Below, one piece after another: positions 58,409 to 64,000 of a DNA stretch of 64,000 nt. The position numbers were made by a program, and so were the translations under genes. How positions within the stretch are numbered: position 1 is the stretch's first letter; each line of letters opens with the position of its first letter. The notes under the pieces are model-generated. The model searched no databases, was not told the origin of the DNA, and saw nothing but the letters and a program-made list of their open reading frames with translations. The DNA is taken from positions 1 through 64,000 of the forward strand of contig NZ_LKEG01000052.1 in the NCBI RefSeq assembly GCF_001645105.1. The letters are read 5' to 3'. Source of the DNA: Pseudomonas marginalis. Lineage in GTDB: Bacteria > Pseudomonadota > Gammaproteobacteria > Pseudomonadales > Pseudomonadaceae.

Positions 58409-58981
58409 TTACCTGTGTGAATCAGGGGCTATGGGGTCACCGGGCAAGGACGTTACGCGCCAGACCACTGCCTGCCAGAGCGTATTCAATCGGCTGCTCG
58501 CGTTTTCGAGGCAGACGGCACTATTTTCGACTTCACGCGCTCGTTCACGGGGGAAACGCAATCTAAAGCGCTGCCAGGTTGTGAGATCGAGCCATGCATA
58601 GAGCAGGTGCAGCGGATCGGCATCGGGTGACAGCATGGCGGGGGGCAGTGCCTTGGACAGGCGTGTGCACCACTGATGGTGACTGTCGCTCAAAGGGAGA
58701 GCCGCCTTAGGATTGAAGGTGTCGTAAACCAGTGTCAGCGCCAAGTCGAGTTGTTCATTTGACGCAAGGGCCAGTTGCAGCACGGTCGCGTCGGGTGTGG
58801 GGGGTAAACAGGCGTTCACGCCCATAAAATCGCCGGGCACCCACCGCCTGTTCCGATAAAGCGCGTCAACCGCAGGGTACTGGTCGTCCTTCCAGTCTTC
58901 ATGGGCGTACTTCCAAGGGAATGCCCACCATTGAGCCCAGGCCAAGTGTTCCCTTGCTGAGTGCTCGTTCCTAGGCATCAT
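58409..58981 (-). CDS. hrpD: HrpD / SctK sorting-platform protein
   Basis: The 190-residue protein stands between hrcJ and hrpE, the position of HrpD (SctK), which links the cytoplasmic HrcQ pods to the inner-membrane ring. It is soluble and has Trp-rich segments (HLAWAQWWAFPWKYAHEDW near residue 12). SctK proteins diverge widely, so the call depends on gene order. It overlaps hrcJ by 11 bases. Confidence 0.82.
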   Translation of the reverse strand: MMPRNEHSAREHLAWAQWWAFPWKYAHEDWKDDQYPAVDALYRNRRWVPGDFMGVNACLPPTPDATVLQLALASNEQLDLALTLVYDTFNPKAALPLSDSHHQWCTRLSKALPPAMLSPDADPLHLLYAWLDLTTWQRFRLRFPRERAREVENSAVCLENASSRLNTLWQAVVWRVTSLPGDPIAPDSHR

Positions 58982-59771
58982 GAGCTGGGCCGATGGGTTC
59001 GCGGGCTACAGATAACTCTTGTATAAATCGCTGACGCCGCCGGTGCAGGAACAGCGTGGCGAACACCGCCGCCGCCGCCCCGAGCAGAGAAACGATTACG
59101 CTGTTTCGCCAAAAACTCAGATCCTCGCCGGGCACCAGGAAAGGGCCGAAATACACCAGGCGTTGCTGTTCCTTATAAGTGGTTGCAGGCACGAATATCA
59201 CGCTGAGTTTTTGCGGATTATCGATTGCCGCGGCCATACCTGGGATGCTGCTTGCTACCATCCTGCGAACGCGTGCGCGGATGTTATCGGGGTCCAGGCG
59301 TGGGTCGTGTTTTATAAATACTGAGGCGGATGCGGGCTGGACCGGCTCACCGGGTGCGATGCGTTCCGGCAGTACTACGTGTACTCGGGCGACGATGACA
59401 CCATCGATGTTTGACAGCGTGGCCTCGAGTTCTTGGGACAAGGCATAGATGTAGCGCGCCCGTTCTTCTAGCGGCGTGGAGATGACGCCTTCCTTTTTAA
59501 AGGTATCGCCCAGCGAGGTCCGGGCTACTCGGGGTAGGCCAGCTGCTTCCAACGTGCGTACGGCACGTCCTATGTCGTTTGCATTGACCGAAACGACGAC
59601 ACCATCTTTGGCCGGGATTTTTTGCGCGCGAATATGTTTATCTGCCAGTTCTGCAATGACCTCATTGGCCTCTTGCTCAGAGAGTTGACGATGAAGTTCG
59701 ACGCGGTCGCTGCAACCGCTAAGCATAAGTGCAGCAGCTAAAAATAATGCAATAGGAATGAAATTATTCAT
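58971..59771 (-). CDS. hrcJ: HrcJ / SctJ inner-ring lipoprotein
   Basis: The 266-residue protein is the FliF-related inner-membrane ring lipoprotein. It has a lipobox (LMLSGCSDRVELHRQLSEQEAN, Cys near residue 20), two ring-building domains (NEVIAELADKHIRAQKI; ATLSNIDGVIVARVHVVLPER) and a C-terminal membrane helix near residues 224-243, followed by a basic tail. Length is normal for HrcJ. It lies 5 bases after hrpB and overlaps hrpD by 11 bases. Confidence 0.95.
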   Translation of the reverse strand: MNNFIPIALFLAAALMLSGCSDRVELHRQLSEQEANEVIAELADKHIRAQKIPAKDGVVVSVNANDIGRAVRTLEAAGLPRVARTSLGDTFKKEGVISTPLEERARYIYALSQELEATLSNIDGVIVARVHVVLPERIAPGEPVQPASASVFIKHDPRLDPDNIRARVRRMVASSIPGMAAAIDNPQKLSVIFVPATTYKEQQRLVYFGPFLVPGEDLSFWRNSVIVSLLGAAAAVFATLFLHRRRQRFIQELSVAREPIGPAHDA

Positions 59772-59776
59772 GATGG

Positions 59777-60145
59777 CTATTGCAAGTTAGATATTTTATC
59801 GATGCCTTGAGTGGTCTTCGCAAGGCATTTTACTAAAAGTTGGGATGTGAGTTGGATATTGGACAGTAGGCTAGGAAATGTCCGGAATCGCTCTATGTCC
59901 AACTCTTTATTTGTCGACTTCAGTAAGTTCACCATTCTAGTCTTCGAGGTTTTCAAGGGGGTCATGGCGTCTGTAAGTGCGGGAGATAGATAAGATGCAC
60001 CAGTAGATGCACTCGTCGTTGATGAGCGTTCGAGCAATGATGTGAAAAAACAGGAGTCTCTACTGCAGGTCGGCTGATCTTGGGGTATGTCGGCAGAGTT
60101 GAAGCCTGCATTTTTGTTGGGGGAAACGTATTCTTGTATTTTCAT
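59777..60145 (-). CDS. hrpB: HrpB / SctI inner-rod protein
   Basis: The 122-residue protein has the conserved SctI C-terminus (LLSNIQLTSQLLVKCLAKTTQGIDKI, like the STQGVD-L end of inner-rod proteins) after a polar, poorly conserved N-terminal half. It should form the inner rod or pilus adaptor between HrcJ and the pilus. It directly precedes hrcJ. Base composition here is more A/T-rich than in the hrc genes. Confidence 0.85.
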   Translation of the reverse strand: MKIQEYVSPNKNAGFNSADIPQDQPTCSRDSCFFTSLLERSSTTSASTGASYLSPALTDAMTPLKTSKTRMVNLLKSTNKELDIERFRTFPSLLSNIQLTSQLLVKCLAKTTQGIDKISNLQ

Positions 60146-60263
60146 AGAATGCCTATTGAAGGGACGTCTGCAGAAAACTTTGATTAGGCAAGAGGAGTAA
60201 AAACTACCGTTTGAGTTGAGATGGTTACCTCTCTGGCGAATGGGCCGGAGAGGTAAATGGCTG

Positions 60264-60482
60264 TTATTGGAATGCTTTGGCAGCCTGGTTGATACCGGAG
60301 ATCAGTTTGGCGTCGAGTTGTCTCTTAGTAGTGTAGTCGTTGATGGCTTCACCTTTATCAAAGTTATCCTCTGCACCGGCGACGCCGCCGTTACCTCCAG
60401 AAGAGCCAGCCGATGGGGTATTAGCCCCGCCCATACCATAATATGGGGTTCCTGCAGAATAACCGCCACTTGGGATAGTCAT
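60264..60482 (-). CDS. hrpA: HrpA-type pilin
   Basis: The 72-residue protein has a Gly/Ser-rich N-terminal half (GGANTPSAGSSGGNGGVAGAE) and a helical C-terminal half (YTTKRQLDAKLISGINQAAKAFQ). This is the layout of Hrp pilins, whose C-terminus drives assembly. P. syringae HrpA has about 110 residues and Erwinia HrpA about 65, so this resembles the short form. It is the first gene after a hrp box and precedes hrpB, as hrpA does. hrpZ, which lies between hrpA and hrpB in P. syringae, is missing. Pilins vary greatly, so identity depends on position and shape. Confidence 0.78.
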   Translation of the reverse strand: MTIPSGGYSAGTPYYGMGGANTPSAGSSGGNGGVAGAEDNFDKGEAINDYTTKRQLDAKLISGINQAAKAFQ

Positions 60483-60584
60483 GAGAATGCTCCAGCTAAG
60501 AATTTATCAAGGGTAATTAATTAGCCGTTGGTCAATGTGGTGGGAAGTTTTTAGGTTCCCTTACAAATTAACCTTGGCAATAGA

Positions 60585-60612
60585 TGTGTGGCACGAAAGG
60601 TTGAGGCGTTCC
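60585..60612 (-). promoter_or_regulatory. hrp box before hrpA
   Basis: On the minus strand GGAACG, 15 bases, then CCACACA (60591-60585) matches the hrp box with one mismatch in the first block. It lies 102 bases before the hrpA ATG. The remainder of the spacer 60483-60766 holds a second, poorer candidate and no credible gene. Confidence 0.72.
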
Positions 60613-60766
60613 ATGTAACTATTAGATTACATGTTTCTAGATGTTTTGACTGTGGGCATATTGGTCGGATGTGCTTTCTAATCCAGCGAGGTCATGAGTG
60701 CGCATTGTGTATTTGGGAGGGGCAATTGGTTGTAGGGAAAGTGCGTCTCTGTGAAGTCAATTTTAT

Positions 60767-61690
60767 TTATCTCAATGATATCTCTAGCTGTTTCATACGG
60801 TAATACAGCGTGCGCTTAGGAACTCCCAGCTCTATCGCCACGGTATCGACACAATGCTGGTGCCGGCGCAGCGATTCTTCAATCAACGCTTTTTCAATTT
60901 GCTGGAGACGAGCTTTGAGATTTATCTGTGTATCAGCTTGGTCACTCATGGGGTTTGAAAGCGGCGGCAAACCCAATACGAAACGTTTGGCCGTCGAGCG
61001 CAGCTCGCGAACATTGCCCTGCCAAGAGTGCCACAGCAATTGTTGCAGCAGTCCTCCGGAAGGAGGGGGGGCAGTACATTTGAACAGCTCGGCTTCCTGA
61101 CGGATCATTTCCAGGAACAACGGAATGATACGCTCGCGTCGGTTCCGTAGTGCCGGTATCTGGATGTTGACAACATTCAAGCGAAAATACAGATCGCGCC
61201 TGAAGGTGCCATGCTCAACCATCTGGTGCAGCGAATGCTGCGCGGACGCGATGACGCGCATGTCCACCGGAATGAACCGAGTCGAGCCCAGGCGTTCCAC
61301 GCCGCGAGACTCCAGTACACGCAGCAGCTTGGCCTGGAGGCTCAAGGGCATGCTGTCGATCTCATCCAGGTACAATGTGCCCAAATGGGCCGCCTCGACA
61401 AAACCTGCGCGTGATTGCATCGCTCCGGTATAGGCGCCGCTATTGACGCCGAACAATTGGCTTTCCGCGAGGCTTTCCGGGATAGCCGCGCAGTTTACGG
61501 CGACGAAGTTACCCCGTCGTCCTGATAGATGATGAATTCGCTGTGCCAAGGTGTCCTTGCCGGTACCGGTTTCTCCGAGCAATAAAATGTCAATGTTCAG
61601 TGTGGCTGTGCAGCTCAACATACTTTCAATATCAGGGCCGTCAATCAGTGAAATCTCCGTTTCATTTTCCATAGGGTCGAGGGCCGACAT
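60767..61690 (-). CDS. hrpS: HrpR/HrpS-type sigma54 enhancer-binding protein
   Basis: The 307-residue activator consists of an AAA+ domain and a C-terminal Fis-type helix-turn-helix (VDTVAIELGVPKRTLYYRMKQL), without an N-terminal receiver, as in HrpR and HrpS. Walker A is GETGTGKD, the sigma54-contact loop is GAYTGA (a common variant of GAFTGA), and Walker B is LYLDEID. The ATG at 61690 has GGAG ten bases upstream; the open frame reaches 61750 without a binding site. P. syringae has two such genes side by side; only one is present here, as in Erwinia. It should act on the -24/-12 promoter of hrpL. Confidence 0.92.
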   Translation of the reverse strand: MSALDPMENETEISLIDGPDIESMLSCTATLNIDILLLGETGTGKDTLAQRIHHLSGRRGNFVAVNCAAIPESLAESQLFGVNSGAYTGAMQSRAGFVEAAHLGTLYLDEIDSMPLSLQAKLLRVLESRGVERLGSTRFIPVDMRVIASAQHSLHQMVEHGTFRRDLYFRLNVVNIQIPALRNRRERIIPLFLEMIRQEAELFKCTAPPPSGGLLQQLLWHSWQGNVRELRSTAKRFVLGLPPLSNPMSDQADTQINLKARLQQIEKALIEESLRRHQHCVDTVAIELGVPKRTLYYRMKQLEISLR

Positions 61691-61950
61691 CGAATGATCA
61701 CTCCATAATCGCTGTTGCTTCACGGTTAAAAATACAGTGTGCAGGCTCACTTAGTAAATCGAAGTCTATAGGTATTGTCACCTGCTCTTAATGTGGTTAG
61801 TTGCCTAGGCTATGTAGGATAAGTTAGATTTGTAATTGGTTTTTATCTGTTTTCATTCAGTGGGTAAATGGATAAATAGGAGAAGTCTGAAAGTGTTTGG
61901 TCTTTAGGGGTAAGCCGTTGCTTTATAGGGTTTGTAAACAGACACGCACA

Positions 61951-61979
61951 AAAAAGCCGATGCACTGCATCGGCTTTTT
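61951..61979. terminator. Terminator after ychF
   Basis: AAAAAGCCGATGCA (51951-type arm at 61951-61964) and TGCATCGGCTTTTT (61966-61979) form a long perfect stem with A- and T-tracts on the two sides. It ends the ychF transcript. The remaining spacer 61691-61950 is A/T-rich and should hold the promoter of the activator gene; I could not define it. Confidence 0.92.
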
Positions 61980-62006
61980 GTTGATGTCGTAAACCGCTGG
62001 TAGCGT

Positions 62007-63107
62007 TTACACGTTAAAACGGAAGTGCATCACATCGCCATCTTTAACAATGTATTCCTTACCTTCCAAACGCCATTTACCCGCTTCCTTGGCACCGGCT
62101 TCACCCTTGAACTGGATAAAGTCGTTGTAGGCGATTACTTCGGCGCGGATAAAGCCCTTTTCGAAGTCGGTGTGGATCACACCGGCGGCCTGTGGCGCCG
62201 TAGCGCCGACCTTGACGGTCCAGGCGCGGACTTCTTCGACACCGGCGGTGAAGTAGGTTTGCAGGTGCAGCATCTCGTAACCGGCACGGATCACGCGGTT
62301 CAGGCCAGGCTCTGTCAGACCCAGGGCCTCAAGGAACATGTCCTTTTCTTCGCCGTCATCCAGCTCGGCAATTTCCGCCTCGATCTTGTTGCACACCGGC
62401 ACCACGATCGCGCCTTCCTCGTCGGCGATGGCCTTGACCACGTCGAGCAATGGGTTGTTCTCGAAGCCGTCTTCAGCGACGTTGGCGATGTACATGACTG
62501 GTTTGGTGGTCAGCAGATGGAAGCCTTTGATCACCGCTTTTTCATCGGTATTCATGCTCTTCATCAGGCTGCGTGCTGGTTTGCCCAAGGTGAAGTGAGC
62601 GATCAACTGCTCCAGCAGGCCTTTCTGGACCACTGCGTCCTTGTCGCCGCCCTTGGCGTTACGCGCGACTTTTTGCAGTTGCTTTTCGCAGCTGTCGAGG
62701 TCGGCGAAGATCAGTTCGAGGTCGATGATCTCGATGTCGCGTTTCGGGTCGACGCTGTTGGAGACGTGAATCACGTTTTCGTCTTCAAAGCAGCGGACCA
62801 CGTGGGCGATCGCATCGGTTTCACGGATGTTGGCCAGGAACTTGTTGCCCAGGCCTTCACCTTTCGACGCGCCGGCTACCAGGCCCGCGATGTCGACGAA
62901 TTCCATGGTGGTCGGCAGGATACGCTTGGGATTGACGATCGCCGCCAGTTCCTGCAGGCGCGGGTCCGGCATGGCCACGATGCCGCTGTTGGGCTCGATG
63001 GTGCAGAAGGGGAAGTTCTCCGCTGCAATACCGGACTTGGTCAGGGCGTTGAACAGGGTGGATTTGCCGACGTTGGGCAGGCCGACGATGCCGCAATTGA
63101 ATCCCAT
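62007..63107 (-). CDS. ychF: Redox-regulated ATPase YchF
   Basis: The 366-residue Obg-related P-loop protein binds ATP in preference to GTP, because its G4 motif is NKIE rather than NKxD (VPVCNKIEAEI near residue 235). G1 is GLPNVGKST at residues 8-16, G3 is DIAGLVAGASKGEGLGN, and a C-terminal TGS domain ends in YIVKDGDVMHFRFNV. It acts with ribosomes and in stress responses. It lies 21 bases after pth on the same strand, the conserved pth-ychF pair. Confidence 0.97.
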   Translation of the reverse strand: MGFNCGIVGLPNVGKSTLFNALTKSGIAAENFPFCTIEPNSGIVAMPDPRLQELAAIVNPKRILPTTMEFVDIAGLVAGASKGEGLGNKFLANIRETDAIAHVVRCFEDENVIHVSNSVDPKRDIEIIDLELIFADLDSCEKQLQKVARNAKGGDKDAVVQKGLLEQLIAHFTLGKPARSLMKSMNTDEKAVIKGFHLLTTKPVMYIANVAEDGFENNPLLDVVKAIADEEGAIVVPVCNKIEAEIAELDDGEEKDMFLEALGLTEPGLNRVIRAGYEMLHLQTYFTAGVEEVRAWTVKVGATAPQAAGVIHTDFEKGFIRAEVIAYNDFIQFKGEAGAKEAGKWRLEGKEYIVKDGDVMHFRFNV

Positions 63108-63128
63108 GGTGTTTCCCCTCGGTAAGAG

Positions 63129-63713
63129 TCAGGCCTTCTGGCTGTGCAGGTTTTTCATCGCGCGGTTCCATTCACCGGCGAAGATATCCGGCAGCACGCC
63201 GAGGGCAAAATCGATGCTGGCATCGAGTTTTTCCTGTTCGGCGCGTGGCGCACGACCCAGGACGAAATTTGAAACCATACTGGCAACGCCTGGGTGGCCA
63301 ATGCCGAGCCGCAGACGGTAGAAATTATTCTGATTACCCAGCTGCGCGATGATGTCGCGCAGGCCATTGTGCCCGCCATGCCCGCCGCCCAGCTTGAGCT
63401 TGGCTACACCGGGTGGCAGGTCCAGTTCGTCATGGGCCACCAGGATCTCTTCGGGTTTGATCCGGAAGAAGCCCGCAAGCGCCGCGACAGCCTGGCCGCT
63501 GCGGTTCATGTAGGTGGTGGGAATCAGCAGACGAACGTCCTGACCTTGATGCGAGAAGCGTCCGGTCAGGCCAAAATACTTGCGATCGGCCACCAGGTTT
63601 ATACCCTGGGCGTGGGCGATGCGCTCAACAAAAAGGGCCCCCGCGTTATGCCGGGTCTGTTCGTATTCGGCGCCTGGATTTCCCAGGCCAACGATCAGTT
63701 TAATGGCAGTCAC
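63129..63713 (-). CDS. pth: Peptidyl-tRNA hydrolase
   Basis: The 194-residue enzyme releases peptides from peptidyl-tRNA lost by ribosomes. Active-site segments are intact: IVGLGNPGAEYEQTRHNAG (with the Asn and catalytic His near residue 22), MNRSGQAV, VAHDELDLPPG with the catalytic Asp, and GGHGGHNGLRDI. Length is normal. It lies between rplY and ychF, the usual gammaproteobacterial order. Confidence 0.97.
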   Translation of the reverse strand: MTAIKLIVGLGNPGAEYEQTRHNAGALFVERIAHAQGINLVADRKYFGLTGRFSHQGQDVRLLIPTTYMNRSGQAVAALAGFFRIKPEEILVAHDELDLPPGVAKLKLGGGHGGHNGLRDIIAQLGNQNNFYRLRLGIGHPGVASMVSNFVLGRAPRAEQEKLDASIDFALGVLPDIFAGEWNRAMKNLHSQKA

Positions 63714-63736
63714 GACAGGGGCCCTTCCTTTGGAGT

Positions 63737-63745
63737 TGTGGATAA
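63737..63745 (-). promoter_or_regulatory. Perfect DnaA box between rplY and pth
   Basis: TGTGGATAA on the plus strand is the complement of TTATCCACA. It is single, lies 24 bases before the pth ATG, and may be a chance occurrence. The rest of 63714-63881 has a TTTACTC-AA-GAGTAAA palindrome at 63791-63806 and no gene. Confidence 0.35.
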
Positions 63746-63881
63746 CATCGCCGCAACCTACGTGCGGCGAAAGTGGACGACATTACATCATTTACTCAAG
63801 AGTAAACGCCGCGTTATCGCCCGCTTTCTCGCTACGTTCCGGTCCGCGATGTTTCCTCAAGCTCCGACGTCACAGAGAGTA

Positions 63882-64000
63882 TTACTCTGCAGCGGTTTCG
63901 CCTTCTTCATCTTCAGCTACAACACGTGGCGCGTGGACGTTGGCAACAGCCTTGTCGTCGTTGTGAGCCAGTGCAACGAACTCAACGCCTTTAGGGGCCT
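63882..64000 (-). CDS. rplY: 50S ribosomal protein L25 (CTC form), C-terminal end
   Basis: The frame entering from the right edge encodes GPKGVEFVALAHNDDKAVANV and ends PRVVAEDEEGETAAE before TAA at 63882-63884. This acidic end fits the long L25/TL5 (CTC) form that precedes pth in pseudomonads. Only 39 codons are in the window; the gene continues beyond it. Confidence 0.9.
   Translation of the reverse strand, partial: APKGVEFVALAHNDDKAVANVHAPRVVAEDEEGETAAE

Noticed and set aside
60537..60559. Second hrp-box-like pair before hrpA (GGAACC-N13-CCAC on the minus strand)
   Set aside because: The spacer is 13 bases, outside the usual 15-16. The box at 60585-60612 has proper spacing and a perfect second block.
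60588..60803. 71-codon plus-strand open frame between hrpA and the activator gene
   Set aside because: It overlaps the hrp box and the 3' end of the activator gene, has no binding site and no recognisable sequence.
1..64000. CRISPR arrays and insertion sequences
   Set aside because: No regularly spaced repeats and no transposase gene were seen; the only dispersed repeats are the REP pairs.

Overview
The window looks like the chromosome of a Pseudomonas of the P. fluorescens group. The evidence is the mksBEF condensin operon, the Pseudomonas-type holD-rimI pair, DUF2790 and OprD proteins, REP elements of the kind common in this group, and the order ychF-pth-rplY next to a tRNA-Met. No strain can be named from sequence alone.

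Layout. 1-70 is the 3' end of a 5S rRNA and its terminator. 185-3750 is a Let-type lipid-transport operon with LetA split into two genes. 3924-8735 (minus) is the MksFEB condensin, divergent from holD-rimI (8884-10114) across a spacer with two perfect DnaA boxes. 10236-15495 holds a small acidic protein, a beta-carbonic anhydrase, a SET-domain protein, an exported protein of unknown function with a Tat-exported phosphoesterase, and a small helical protein. 15734-21013 contains two toxin-antitoxin type pairs: MntA/HepT, and an XRE-ImmA/IrrE protein with a DUF4411 PIN-like toxin broken by an in-frame amber codon. Between them are an AtoE-type transporter and an MFS transporter. 21055-22425 is a gluconate permease.

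22685-32900 is a heavy-metal block: a CzcD-type CDF exporter, the CzcCBA RND pump, the CzcRS two-component system in convergent orientation, and an OprD porin. A 12-base word before czcC recurs, inverted and doubled, before oprD, and is a candidate CzcR site. 33124-38551 holds a DUF2790 protein, a chemoreceptor without its PAS domain, an AraC regulator beside what may be a LysE remnant, D-Ala-D-Ala ligase and a gamma-glutamyltransferase lipoprotein.

38698-61690 is a type III secretion locus of the Hrp1 class (P. syringae type). A compact AvrE/DspE-family effector behind its own hrp box is followed by tRNA-Met, the HrpL sigma factor, the hrpJ-to-hrcU operon on the plus strand, and hrpA-B-hrcJ-D-E-F-G-hrcC-T-V on the minus strand, with one HrpR/HrpS-type sigma54 activator at the far end. 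The regulatory chain can be read from the DNA: activator, then a -24/-12 promoter with a consensus IHF site before hrpL, then hrp boxes before hrpJ, avrE and hrpA. Compared with P. syringae, hrcQ is not split, there is one activator instead of two, and hrpZ, hrpK and an avrF-type chaperone are absent from the window.

61951-64000 returns to core genome: ychF, pth and the 3' end of rplY, all on the minus strand. Start codons were chosen from visible ribosome binding sites, overlaps and family starts. Family assignments are from recognition of the protein sequence, without database searches.
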